Shown: positions 37,304 through 46,319 of the stretch, piece after piece
Layout of the letters: the number at the start of each line of letters is the position of its first letter
Position numbering within the stretch: position 1 is the first letter of the stretch
From: CAYVQZ01 sp964453435
GTDB taxonomy: Bacteria; Abyssobacteria; SURF-5
Assembly (NCBI GenBank): GCA_964453435.1
Contig: CAYVQZ010000011.1
Span: 1-64,000 of the forward strand
Direction: 5' to 3'
DNA length: 64,000 bases
Made by a program: the position numbers and the translations under genes
The notes under the pieces: generated by a model
Databases searched by the model: none
The model's input: only the letters and a program-made list of their open reading frames with translations
Told to the model about the DNA's origin: nothing

Positions 37304-37889
37304 TGTGGCGGTGTTTCTCGATCGTGACGGAACGCTTAACGAGGAACGAGGCTATCTCAATCATCCTGACAATCTGTATCTTATTGACGGCGCGGCGGAA
37401 GCCGTTGCCCTGCTGAATCGCTATGGCCTCAGAGCAATTGTGGCGACCAATCAGTCCGGGGTCGCTCGAGGATATTTCCCGGAAGCGTTACTTTCGCGGC
37501 TCCATGAAAAACTGCAGGGGCTTCTGGAGGAGAGGGGTGCGAAGTTGGACGCGGTCTACTATTGCCCCCACCATCCCGAGGTTGGCGAGCCGCCATACCG
37601 GCAGACGTGCGAGTGCAGAAAACCAGCGGTCGGAATGATTCGCAGGGCTGAACGGGAGTTCTCGGTCGACGCCTCCCGGTCATACGTGGTCGGCGATAAA
37701 CTCAGCGACATCGAATTCGGCAAGGGCGCAGGATGCAAGTCCGTCCTTGTCCTGACCGGCTACGGGAAAGGCGAGTGGGAATTCAACCGGCGCCAGTTGA
37801 ACTGCGCGCCGGACCATGTTGCCGCCGATATTCTGGACGCTTCAAAGTGGATTGTTGGCGACGTGGAAGCACAGAAACGACGGAAATGA
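37296..37889 (+). CDS. gmhB: D,D-heptose 1,7-bisphosphate phosphatase
   Basis: A 197-residue HAD-superfamily phosphatase acting between the two HldE reactions. The nucleophile motif FLDRDGTLNEE sits at residues 7-17; VATNQSGVARG carries the second HAD motif; zinc ligands appear in CPHHPEV...CECRKP; GDKLSDIEFG provides the acidic C-terminal motif. Start ATG 37296 lies inside the end of hldE, and the stop overlaps the next gene by four bases. Confidence 0.94.
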   Translation: MNDVAVFLDRDGTLNEERGYLNHPDNLYLIDGAAEAVALLNRYGLRAIVATNQSGVARGYFPEALLSRLHEKLQGLLEERGAKLDAVYYCPHHPEVGEPPYRQTCECRKPAVGMIRRAEREFSVDASRSYVVGDKLSDIEFGKGAGCKSVLVLTGYGKGEWEFNRRQLNCAPDHVAADILDASKWIVGDVEAQKRRK

Positions 37890-39385
37890 AAGTATTGTTC
37901 ATTTATCCGAATCTCGACGCCCAGATAGGCTTCAATTACGGTATCGCCTTTCTTTCCGCCTGTCTCAAGCGACACGGGCACGCAACGGCTCTCCTCAATA
38001 TCAACGACCAGCTTGGGTTTCCGATGGACCTTGCAAGGGTCGCCGACGAGGTGACCTCGTTTGCGCCCGATGTGATCGCGTTCTCGGTGGTAACAAATCA
38101 GTACCGTTTCGCCCGCATGATCGCCCGCGACATCAAGCGCTACTGTTCCGCTCCCATCGTCTGCGGCGGCATCCATCCCACGATGGACCCCGAGGGAGTT
38201 CTTCGGGAAGAGTGTTTCGATTATGTTTGTGTGGGCGAAGGCGAGGAAGCCATTGTCGAGCTTGCAGACACGCTCGCCGCCAGGAAACCGGTTGCCGAAA
38301 TCGAGAACATCTGGTGCAAGACGAACGGCGCGATTGTCCGCAACAGGGTGCGGCCGTTTGTCTCGCTCGAGTCATTGCCTCCGAAGGACTACGAAATCTT
38401 TGATTTCCAGAAAATGGTCGATGCGAAGGACGGCTGGGTCGGCGTCATGAGTTCGCGCGGATGCCCGTTCAGTTGTACCTATTGTTTCAACCATAAGCTG
38501 CGCGAGCTGTACCAACACGACCTCGAATGCCCGGCGGCGAAGCTGAACTACATCCGCCGCCACCCGGTCGATACCGTCATCGGGGAGATCGAATGGCTGC
38601 TGGCAACTTACAAGAACATCAAAACTATTATCTTTGACGATGACCTCTTCACACTTGACAAAAAGTACCTCGCAGAGTTTTGCAGAAAATATCAGGCTCG
38701 AGTGAGCCTGCCATTCGTTTGCAACGCCCATGTCAAGGTCTTCGATGAGGAGGTTGCTCGAAGCCTGAAAGACGCGGGGTGCAATATGGTGAAATTCGGA
38801 CTGGAAAGCGGAAGCGAGCGAATCCGGAAAGAGATATTGAATCGCCGCATGTCAAACGAGGAAATAGCTCGGGCATTCTCCGTCGCGGACGATTTCGCAT
38901 TTCACACCTCGGCGTTTGTTATGATAGGATTCCCGCATGAATCGATCAACGACGTCCGGGACACCATCGAGCTGCTCGCCCGGATCAAGCCCGGCCGGTT
39001 CCGCTGGTCCATTTTTTTTCCCTACGTCAACACGCGAGCATACGAAATAGCGCGAGACGGCGGTTTCATCGACTTTCGCAAACTGGAGTCGTTGACAAAT
39101 TTCACCGACGAATCGGCGCTCGACTTCGGCCCCGAGCACAATTCTTTTCTGCGACGGCTGAAAGTCACGTTTCCATGGCATGTTAACGCGCGCGCCGGCT
39201 TCTCCGGCTCTCATCTCTATCAAAGCCTTATCGAACAAACCGATAAGATCGAAATGGAGAGGTGGCCGGAGGCCGAGGAATACATCATCAAGATTGACGG
39301 CGAGATTTCGAGGGCGCTCACTCTGGCGGGCGAGCCCCATTACGCCTACCGGTACAACCTGTTTACGGCGGTGAGAAGCTATTAG
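37886..39385 (+). CDS. B12-binding-type radical SAM protein
   Basis: A 499-residue protein with an N-terminal cobalamin-binding-like Rossmann region (about 1-140, MKVLFIYPNLDAQIGFNYG, CGGIHPTMDPEG) lacking an obvious DxHxxG, and a radical SAM core with the cluster motif SRGCPFSCTYCFNHK (about 187-200), then KFGLESGSERIRKEILNRR. Such proteins include methyltransferases, cyclases and lipid-modifying enzymes. Its position inside a heptose operon, overlapping gmhB by four bases, suggests it modifies an LPS or related cell-surface precursor; the reaction is not known. Confidence 0.82.
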   Translation: MKVLFIYPNLDAQIGFNYGIAFLSACLKRHGHATALLNINDQLGFPMDLARVADEVTSFAPDVIAFSVVTNQYRFARMIARDIKRYCSAPIVCGGIHPTMDPEGVLREECFDYVCVGEGEEAIVELADTLAARKPVAEIENIWCKTNGAIVRNRVRPFVSLESLPPKDYEIFDFQKMVDAKDGWVGVMSSRGCPFSCTYCFNHKLRELYQHDLECPAAKLNYIRRHPVDTVIGEIEWLLATYKNIKTIIFDDDLFTLDKKYLAEFCRKYQARVSLPFVCNAHVKVFDEEVARSLKDAGCNMVKFGLESGSERIRKEILNRRMSNEEIARAFSVADDFAFHTSAFVMIGFPHESINDVRDTIELLARIKPGRFRWSIFFPYVNTRAYEIARDGGFIDFRKLESLTNFTDESALDFGPEHNSFLRRLKVTFPWHVNARAGFSGSHLYQSLIEQTDKIEMERWPEAEEYIIKIDGEISRALTLAGEPHYAYRYNLFTAVRSY

Positions 39386-40448
39386 CGCCAGTAGCAATTT
39401 CTCCAACATCCTTGTTCGGCTTCCCAACTGGGTTGGCGACGTCGTCATGGCGACTCCCACACTGCGCTGCCTCCGGCTCAATTTCCCTCATGCGCGGATC
39501 GACCTCACACTTGTTCCATATGTACGCGAGATTGTGGAAGGTGCCCCATGGTTCGACGCCATCGTCGAATATGAGGCCGGTTCGGGCTTCGGCGGACTCG
39601 CAAAATCAGCCGGCTACCTTCGCAGGCTGAGACGGAACCGGTATGACCTTGCCATTGTTCTTCCCAACTCCTTCAGTTCGGCGCTTCTCGCGTTCCTGTC
39701 CGGCGCGAAACGGCGAGTCGGATATGACCGGCAGGGACGCGGTTTCCTGCTTACCGACGCGGCGCCCGCGCCCGTCGAGAACGGACGCTTTGTCCCCCAG
39801 CCGATGGTCGAGTACTACCTCAACCTGTGCGACGGGCTCGTGGAATCGCTGGGCTCACGAAAAACGGAACTCTTCGTTGACTCCCGCTCTGAGCAAAGGG
39901 CGGACGAGTTGTTCGACAGGTACGGGATTGGACGGTCAAAGCCGGTGGTCGCCATAAACCCGGGAGCGGCCTACGGCTCGTCCAAGCTGTGGATTCCCGA
40001 CCGGTTCGCTGCGGTCGCAGACCATTTCGCCGGAGACGGACGGTGCGACGTCGTGCTGCTGGGCGCGCCGGCTGAAGCCCCTATTGCCCGCGAGATTGTC
40101 GGCGCTGCTCGCACGGATATCGCGAACCTGGCAGAGGAACATGTCGGACTCGGCCTCCTGAAATCCATTATCAAGCGGTGCGACCTCCTGATCACCGTCG
40201 ATTCCGGACCCCGCCATTTCGCTGTTGCGTTCAATAAACCCGTCGTGGTCTTGATGGGACCGACGGACCCCCGCTACACCAACTGCAACCTTGACAAGAC
40301 CACCGTGGTCAGAGTTGAAAACCTCGAATGCGCTCCGTGCCACATTAAGCAATGCCCCACCCATCATGAATGCATGACGCGCATCACCGCCGATATGGTC
40401 ATTCAAGCCGCCACCGAATTGCTGCAAAGACACGTCAAGGCGGATTGA
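39381..40448 (+). CDS. GT9 heptosyltransferase (ADP-heptose:LPS), rare ATT start
   Basis: A glycosyltransferase family 9 protein transferring heptose to LPS. The family N-terminus reads ILVRLPNWVGDVVMATPTLR, but the first ATG (39447) falls inside it. Between the in-frame stop TGA 39372-39374 and that ATG there is no ATG, GTG or TTG; ATT 39381 is the best start, with GGCGGTGAG a few bases upstream, overlapping the radical SAM stop by five bases. Other features: NPGAAYGSSKLWIPDRFA for donor binding, TVDSGPRHFAVA, and a C-terminal cysteine cluster (CAPCHIKQCPTHHEC). Length from ATT is 355 residues. The start codon assignment is inference. Confidence 0.85.
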   Translation: MSASSNFSNILVRLPNWVGDVVMATPTLRCLRLNFPHARIDLTLVPYVREIVEGAPWFDAIVEYEAGSGFGGLAKSAGYLRRLRRNRYDLAIVLPNSFSSALLAFLSGAKRRVGYDRQGRGFLLTDAAPAPVENGRFVPQPMVEYYLNLCDGLVESLGSRKTELFVDSRSEQRADELFDRYGIGRSKPVVAINPGAAYGSSKLWIPDRFAAVADHFAGDGRCDVVLLGAPAEAPIAREIVGAARTDIANLAEEHVGLGLLKSIIKRCDLLITVDSGPRHFAVAFNKPVVVLMGPTDPRYTNCNLDKTTVVRVENLECAPCHIKQCPTHHECMTRITADMVIQAATELLQRHVKAD

Positions 40449-40728
40449 CCCGCGCTCATGCCAACCGCCGCCTTTTCGCTCGTGATTTTGCGCGCCCTTG
40501 CCATCCGGGTTGCGTTCTGACGGCTTACTTCGCGAAATTCTGCCGCTGTCGCCGGAAGCATCAACAGGCGCATGACCACCGCAAACGAACTCGGAGACAC
40601 CCTAGGCGCATTTGAAGAAAAACCGCGCAAAGGCTATGATTGTCCGTCGGGATTCCCGCACGCAAGGCGACGGATATCGATACGTTGAAGTTATCTTCTG
40701 AAACATTTTTTATCAACGGAGGTGAGAG

Positions 40729-42144
40729 ATGATTCATAATGTGCCCCAGACAATGGGCCAGCAGCTCGGTCGGCGGTCCTGGGCCGAACCGTGGAAAATC
40801 AAAATGGTTGAGCCTATCCGCATCATAAACCGTGAGGAACGCGAACAAGCGCTGAGCAAGGCGGGTTACAACACATTTCTGCTTCGTTCGGAAGATGTTT
40901 ACATCGACCTTTTGACCGACAGCGGCGCCGGCGCGATGAGCGACCGGCAGTGGTCGGGCATCATGATGGGGGACGAAGCTTACGCGGGAAGCCGCAATTT
41001 CTACCATCTCGAGGAGGCTGTTCAGCAGCATTACGGCTATCGATATCTCGTTCCGACTCACCAGGGCCGCGGCGCTGAGCATCTCATAAGCCAGGCCGCA
41101 ATCAAGCCGGGCCAGTTCGTTCCCGGAAACATGTATTTCACGACCACCCGTCTCCATCAGGAGCTGGCAGGAGGAATCTTTGTCGATATCATCATCGACG
41201 AGGCGCACGACCCATCGAGCATGCACCCGTTCAAAGGAAATATCGATTTGGACAAGCTGCACGCTTTGATCGAACGGAAAGGCAGGGGGGCCATCGCCTA
41301 CATAAGCCTGGCGGGAACCGTAAATATGGCCGGCGGACAACCGGTCAGCATGGAAAATGTGCGCGCGGTTCGTGAGATTTGTAGTCACTATGCGATTCCC
41401 GTTTACCTGGATGCCACGCGAATGGCGGAAAACGCTTTCTTCATTCAGGAAAGGGAAGAGGGATATGCCCATACGTCGATAGCGGATATTCTGAGAGAGT
41501 TTTGCAGCTATACCGATGGCGCCTGGATGAGCGCGAAGAAGGACAGCATGGTCAACATCGGGGGATGGCTCGCGGTCAACGACAGCGACCTATTCGACCG
41601 GCTCCGCAATCTGGTCGTGATATATGAGGGACTCCACACCTATGGCGGCATGGCCGGACGCGACATGGAGGCTCTCGCTATCGGAATACGCGAATCAGTT
41701 CAAGACGACCATATCCGAGCCCGCGTCGGACAGGTGCGATACCTGGGACAGCTCCTCACAGAATGGGGCATTCCCATCGTGCAGCCCGTCGGCGGTCACG
41801 GGATATTCCTTGACGCAAAGAGTATTTATTCGCATATTCCGCAGAACGAATTTCCGGCCCAGAAACTCGCCGCCGAATTGTATCTCGATTCCGGCATCCG
41901 CGGCATGGAACGCGGAATCGTCAGCGCCGGACGCGACCCGGAAACCGGTGACCATCGCTATCCCGCCCTTGAGCTCGTTCGCCTCACCATCCCTCGCAGG
42001 GTTTACACCCAGGCTCACATGGATGTGACTGCCGAGGCTGTGAAGGCGGTCTATGACGACCGGCAGAAGGCAAAGGGTTTGAAGATGGTTTACGAGCCGA
42101 AGTATTTACGATTCTTTCAGGCCCGATTCGAGCCGCTTTCGTAG
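40729..42144 (+). CDS. tpl: tyrosine phenol-lyase (beta-eliminating)
   Basis: A 471-residue PLP enzyme of the tryptophanase/tyrosine phenol-lyase family. The PLP lysine lies in SAKKDSMVN (about 265), with MMGDEAYAGS, PTHQGRGAE, GNMYFTTTR and LDATRMAE lining the active site. The segment GIRGMERGIVSAGRD carries the Met/Arg pair (M379, R381 in the Citrobacter enzyme) that recognises the tyrosine phenol; tryptophanases have AVEIG there. The C-terminal FFQARF also matches tyrosine phenol-lyase. It should cleave tyrosine to phenol, pyruvate and ammonia. Start ATG 40729 has GGAGGTGAG. The 280 bases upstream hold no gene I can support. Confusion with tryptophanase remains possible. Confidence 0.8.
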   Translation: MIHNVPQTMGQQLGRRSWAEPWKIKMVEPIRIINREEREQALSKAGYNTFLLRSEDVYIDLLTDSGAGAMSDRQWSGIMMGDEAYAGSRNFYHLEEAVQQHYGYRYLVPTHQGRGAEHLISQAAIKPGQFVPGNMYFTTTRLHQELAGGIFVDIIIDEAHDPSSMHPFKGNIDLDKLHALIERKGRGAIAYISLAGTVNMAGGQPVSMENVRAVREICSHYAIPVYLDATRMAENAFFIQEREEGYAHTSIADILREFCSYTDGAWMSAKKDSMVNIGGWLAVNDSDLFDRLRNLVVIYEGLHTYGGMAGRDMEALAIGIRESVQDDHIRARVGQVRYLGQLLTEWGIPIVQPVGGHGIFLDAKSIYSHIPQNEFPAQKLAAELYLDSGIRGMERGIVSAGRDPETGDHRYPALELVRLTIPRRVYTQAHMDVTAEAVKAVYDDRQKAKGLKMVYEPKYLRFFQARFEPLS

Positions 42145-42208
42145 ACGGGCCGTGGGAGAACCTGTTCCGCCTGCGAAGCTGAATCGCGGACGGATGGGGC
42201 GAACCGCG

Positions 42209-42439
42209 CTACCCGTCTCGTGACAAAAATTTGTCTCGTAGTCGGTCCGAGGCTTGACCGAGGCGGGGAAACCGCACCTTGACCCAGGCGAGCAGCCGCT
42301 GAAAAGCCGGAACATCTTTCGACAGCAAAAGCGCGCCTATCGACAGGAACAGCCATCCTTGAAGAATGGGGAATATGAATCCGGCAACACCCAGAATCAG
42401 GAACGTGACGCCGAGGGATATACGAATCAAGCGGGCCAT
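42209..42439 (-). CDS. small PGPGW-like membrane protein
   Basis: A 76-residue protein with two closely spaced hydrophobic segments (about 5-22 and 25-41, with IFPILQGWLFLSIGALLLS between and within them) and a basic C-terminal tail. The turn resembles the PGPGW putative transmembrane family, although the proline-glycine motif is only partly kept (ILQGW). AAGGAGAT precedes ATG 42439. It converges with tpl. Function unknown. Confidence 0.7.
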   Translation of the reverse strand: MARLIRISLGVTFLILGVAGFIFPILQGWLFLSIGALLLSKDVPAFQRLLAWVKVRFPRLGQASDRLRDKFLSRDG

Positions 42440-42589
42440 TTATCTCCTTGTCATCGTTTCGCGCGACGGAATATCAAACCGTATGGCTGTCTGCGAAAAC
42501 GATGAACTTCTGTCATGGTCTTTATGCTGCGTGTTTCGTAATGCCATGGCGGCGATGTGATGCGCAGCGCAGATGAAATCGAAACCGTC

Positions 42590-42990
42590 TCGCCGTCTAC
42601 CCCGACAGAATCTGTCCCATGATTGCCCGGCGAAGGGGGCTGTGAGTCTGTCCGATAATTCCACTGGGTGGTCTCCTGCGCAGGGGACAGTCCCGATTCT
42701 ATCCCGCGGATTGCGCGGGACTTCGTGCCCGTAAATCTGGAACAGTGAAACTGTCTCGCGGCTGCGCATTTTGCCGAACAACAAGCTTTGGGGGCTGTAC
42801 CCAATTACGGAATCCCCTGTCTTTTGCGCTGAGCGGAGCGAAGTCCCGCGCGTTCGCGGGATAGATTGGCGGACTGCCCCCAAAGCAGGGTATCCCGAAT
42901 CGTGAGACACACTCACTGTTCCCGAGGCAAACAACTTGCGTCATAAATCGTGGGACACACTCGATACCCCGGTTGCGCATCTGTCCGAAA
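42590..42990. repeat. mosaic intergenic repeat, copy 6 (mixed orientation)
   Basis: Plus-strand blocks TGTCCGATAATTCCACTGGG, GGGGACAGTCCCGATTCTA, TCCCGCGGATTGCGCGGG and CTTCGTGCCCGTAAATCTGG are followed by inverted blocks: TGTACCCAATTACGGAATCC (42796-42815) is the reverse complement of the GGATTCC block, and GGTATCCCGAATCGTGAGAC runs the same way. So this copy is a head-to-head arrangement. It fills 42440-43053 between two minus-strand genes; no gene lies here. Confidence 0.8.
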
Positions 42991-43053
42991 TCCGATTTCG
43001 CTGAGATGTGTTCGCCGCGTTCGCCGAAACTGTTCGTTCGCCACCGGGCTCAT

Positions 43054-44124
43054 TCAGCCCTCTCTCTTTTGCCGCGTTTCGAGTATGGCGCGGACAAGCA
43101 GCGGCCACACGATTGTGGCGTCTGTGCGCACCTCGGCAAAACGGCCGCCCTCTTCCCTCGGCAAAAACTTCCCCCACGACACACCCTCGCTGTACGGACA
43201 TCCGCTCAGCCCGCCCCAGTACGCGGGTTCCGGACAGATTCGCACACCATACCGGATGCGGGGAATGGGCAGGTCCAGCCCCAGCCGCATATTAATTATG
43301 TCGATAAAGGGGCCCATCTGCTGACCCCAGTTTCTCGGAACTCCACCCCCGATCGTAAATATGCCCAGCCGCTCGGCTCGCACCACTCGTTTGGCGAAAT
43401 CGTACAAATCGAGGAACGCATTGTACGGGGGCACATCGGAAAAGAACGCGTCGACATCCTTTTCCTTATCCGTTTTGTACTTGGCAGCCAGGAAATGCGT
43501 CGCTACATCGAGACCAAGCTCCGAATCGGTAAACGCGGGGACATATATCGGGACCCCTTTCCGGTATGCGCATCCGAGAACACTCGGCATCAGGTCGTCC
43601 TGGAGCAGGCGCCGCCCGATCTCCGCATTCAACCTGTGCGAGCAGGCGGGCTCCGACCAGTCGACTTCGCTCAACACTTTTCGTATGAATTTCTCGGCGG
43701 CGGTAAGGTTCGCCTCCATCTCGAGCGTGTCGTAAACCCGGTTGTAGCCCCATTTATACAGCACGGTGTCGGGAGTTTTCGGGTCATACTTATAGTGCAC
43801 GCATCCTATCGCCTCGGTCAGGCCATGCGCCATCAACGCGCCCGTGCTGACGATGATGTGCGCCATACCCTCATCTATCATTTCGCAGAGCACTTTGCCC
43901 ATCTTTGCTATCGTCATGGCGCCCGACAGGGTGACAATGATTGTGCAGGCGGGGTCCTCGACCATCTCGCGAAACACGAGATAGGCCTCGCCGAGTTCGC
44001 GTGCGCCGAAGGCGGTCTTCGACATCTGCGCAAGTATGTCCGCGACGTTGTCGGCGGACCGAACATCGATGGGTTCAAGCGGTTCGAGGCCGTCTTTGCG
44101 GCCGTCATGCATTTCTCGTTTCAA
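43054..44124 (-). CDS. deoxyhypusine synthase-like protein lacking the catalytic lysine
   Basis: A 356-residue protein of the deoxyhypusine synthase family: TIIVTLSGAMTIAKMGKVLC, HIIVSTGALMAHGLTEAIG and VPIYVPAFTDSELGLDVA build the NAD-binding fold. In true synthases the active site reads GGGxPKHH, with lysine forming the enzyme intermediate; here it reads GGGVPRNWGQQ, so that lysine is replaced. Bacteria generally lack eIF5A, and homologous bacterial proteins have been tied to polyamine exchange reactions in a few cases, but this one is unassigned. The start is TTG 44124 with GGAGGT eight bases upstream. Confidence 0.82.
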   Translation of the reverse strand: MKREMHDGRKDGLEPLEPIDVRSADNVADILAQMSKTAFGARELGEAYLVFREMVEDPACTIIVTLSGAMTIAKMGKVLCEMIDEGMAHIIVSTGALMAHGLTEAIGCVHYKYDPKTPDTVLYKWGYNRVYDTLEMEANLTAAEKFIRKVLSEVDWSEPACSHRLNAEIGRRLLQDDLMPSVLGCAYRKGVPIYVPAFTDSELGLDVATHFLAAKYKTDKEKDVDAFFSDVPPYNAFLDLYDFAKRVVRAERLGIFTIGGGVPRNWGQQMGPFIDIINMRLGLDLPIPRIRYGVRICPEPAYWGGLSGCPYSEGVSWGKFLPREEGGRFAEVRTDATIVWPLLVRAILETRQKREG

Positions 44125-44238
44125 TTGCCAAACCTCCGTTTACCGTTTTCCTTGCCTTGTATCGTTCGCGTGAGGCTCGCCCGTTCACGGGACGGAGTTT
44201 CTCGGCTGACACCTGCTCAGCCTCCAATCGCTGCCCTG

Positions 44239-45060
44239 CTATTCTACCCTTAAACCGTCGGTATTTTCCAATAAAAACCGACAGTCTTCCTTTTCACAGA
44301 GGGAGGGCGCAACGAACCGCAGCATCTCGCCGTCATTAAGCGTCTTTTTTCCCCCGAACAAACGATTGAAAAGAGATAAGCTTTTCCTTTCGGCCGCAGA
44401 TTCGGCCATCGCCTTCTTCTTTTCAATGAGGGAAATACTGCAGTTGATATATCCAATTTGGGTAAATGTCCGTGGAGAATTGCCGAGGGCCTCATGCTAT
44501 TCCATGTCGTGTTCCTCGGGAAAAAGACGGAGAGAGTTTGCGGTCTTTTCCATCCTGCGCAGAAGTGTCTCCGCTTCGTCAGTCCTGCCGGTTGCAATAA
44601 GGCTGTCAATAAGCGAGAACGCGCACAGAAGAAAAGCGCCCTCTCCGCCGGGCAGCCCGTCACCACCCTTGGAACGATAAAGCAACCCCTCGTGGCCGAG
44701 TTCGCGCCGGGTCGTTTCAATGGTCGAAACGACCCTGGCATCGTCAGCCGGAAGAAAACCAAGCAGAGGTAGCAACAGATTGCTGGAATCGAGCCAGACC
44801 GTATCATAATGCTGTGCGAAGGATTCTTTTTCCTGATTCCATCCTTTCACGAGAACTTCCTCTTTCATCCGGTCCTTCGTCTTGCGCCAACGGTCCAGGT
44901 CGCCGGGAAATCCATATCGCTCGGCTATCGTGATTTCCCGGCCAAGCGCAACCCAGCACATAATTTTCGAATACACGAAACAATACGGTCGGCCCGAACC
45001 TCCCAAATTCCGGAATCCTTGTCCTGCCGGCGCTCGACGCCAGGTCTCCTGCCATTAAAT
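44239..45060 (-). pseudogene. decayed glycoside hydrolase family 15 (glucoamylase/trehalase-like) fragment
   Basis: Only the C-terminal third of a GH15 enzyme remains. In minus-strand order: DKDSGIWEVR (45023-44994) in one frame, then after a frameshift RPYCFVYSKIMCWVALGR, followed by YGFPGDLDRW and DTVWLDSSNLLLPLLGFLP in the next frame down to LFPEEHDME, then an in-frame TAG, then HEALGNSPRTFTQIGYIN in the same frame, matching the usual LGNFPQAFTHxxLIN end of the family. One frameshift, one internal stop and a missing N-terminal two-thirds, including one catalytic region, make it non-functional. The C-terminal stop is at 44239. Confidence 0.75.
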
Positions 45061-45143
45061 GTACGGCGTGCGAACACCGAAAAGAGAGAGGAGTTTGAGG
45101 ACCGATGGTTAAATTGAGGGTCGAGGACGCCGGCGGCGGAAGG

Positions 45144-45857
45144 TCACTGCCCCCAGACCGCGTGGGCCGGGTCTCGCGATTTGGGTAATCGTATCCCCAC
45201 TCGGTGGAACAAGACGATATCTCTGTCCGACATATTATCGAAATTCGCGAACATCCGCAACGATTGCAACGCCGCCGTTTCCCATCCCGAAAAATCGCGC
45301 GGGTCTATCTTCCCTGAAGGGTTCTCCCGCCGGAATGCCCGTATCGAATCAATTTCATTCTGAGATAAGTTCTTCATGTCGATTTCCAGATACTCCCGAT
45401 AACAGTAGACAACATCGCCATAGCGAATAACGAACGCCAGGTCTCGCGTTGTCGGTCGTTTGAGGTCAACATATGGAAGCTTTTTCGAAACGAAATTGCT
45501 CAGTTCACGAGCGAACTCCGTGAGGTCGGATTCCAGGAATTGTTCGTCACGCAGCAACTCACGCTCTTCCGCGCTGAGGGAGTTCGGCTCTATCTTCGCG
45601 TATGCGCTCCGCAGATATGTGTCTATTTCCATCTCCGTAACTTTTTTGGTGTCGTCGAATGAGTAAGATTCGCCCCTCCCGACCTGCGCGTCTCGTTCAC
45701 CTTCTGCCGTTGACCTGACACCGGAGGAACTCGCACAGCCGGCAAAAATGAAAATCGCCGCCGTGACAGCGATAAGAATCCCATGAGGGAAGGGGGCGCC
45801 ACTCCTCGTGGCCGGGCTTGGTCCGAACGGATTGTATTTTCTGTTGGGGAAATTCAT
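45144..45857 (-). CDS. lipoprotein of unknown function
   Basis: A 237-residue protein. ATG 45857 gives a basic N-terminus, a hydrophobic stretch (ILIAVTAAIFIF) and the lipobox FAGC, so it should be lipidated after export. The longer open frame back to 46034 would put that signal internally and is rejected. The mature part is charged and mostly helical, with a region VSKKLPYVDLKRPTTRDLAFVIRYGDVVYCYREYLE and a C-terminal acidic tail. I do not recognise a domain. It is divergent from the penicillin-binding protein gene and precedes the GH15 remnant. Confidence 0.65.
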   Translation of the reverse strand: MNFPNRKYNPFGPSPATRSGAPFPHGILIAVTAAIFIFAGCASSSGVRSTAEGERDAQVGRGESYSFDDTKKVTEMEIDTYLRSAYAKIEPNSLSAEERELLRDEQFLESDLTEFARELSNFVSKKLPYVDLKRPTTRDLAFVIRYGDVVYCYREYLEIDMKNLSQNEIDSIRAFRRENPSGKIDPRDFSGWETAALQSLRMFANFDNMSDRDIVLFHRVGIRLPKSRDPAHAVWGQ

Positions 45858-46154
45858 GTACGTATGCCCGTGTTTTGGGAAAGGGAGCGCTCCCATCTGC
45901 AATGCGCAAACACATATGTATAATCTTTTCCAGCTTGTCCCGTCAACTGCGAAATGGCAAGTGGAACGCTCGCGGTGTCGTTCCTGAAAGGTCTTTGAAA
46001 CTTCTCTGAACCGTTGGCGTTTCTCCAAAAACATAATTCCCGGCGCCGATGTCCGATTCCGGCGAGATGGGTCTGCCTGCCGAAGTTCACGCTTGGTCTG
46101 ACTGCGTGACGCCGGAATTAGTCGAAACAGCGGACCCTGTCAGGCCAGATTTCT

Positions 46155-46184
46155 TTAGACCTCGCTGTGAAAGTAGGGTATAAT
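46155..46184 (+). promoter_or_regulatory. probable sigma-70 promoter of the penicillin-binding protein gene
   Basis: TTAGAC at 46155-46160, 18-base spacer, TATAAT at 46179-46184, about 135 bases before ATG 46320. Confidence 0.55.
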
Positions 46185-46319
46185 GAGATTATTCGACACT
46201 TGCCCGCGAGCGAGACAATCGACTCGCGCGAGGCCGTCCCCTGTATGATATCCTGTGTCCGAATTCTTGTGGCGTTCACCGTCCCCCTCAAACAAATATT
46301 TGAGCAAAAGCCGCGAACT

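Noticed and set aside
40729..42144. Tryptophanase (tnaA) as the call for the PLP lyase
   Set aside because: The GMERG segment and C-terminal FFQARF match tyrosine phenol-lyase, whereas tryptophanase carries AVEIG at that site.
44239..45006. Read-through of the TAG codon (pyrrolysine or suppressor) in the GH15 remnant
   Set aside because: TAG ends several other genes here, including pgk and the radical SAM gene, and the remnant also has a frameshift and lost N-terminus, so decay is simpler.
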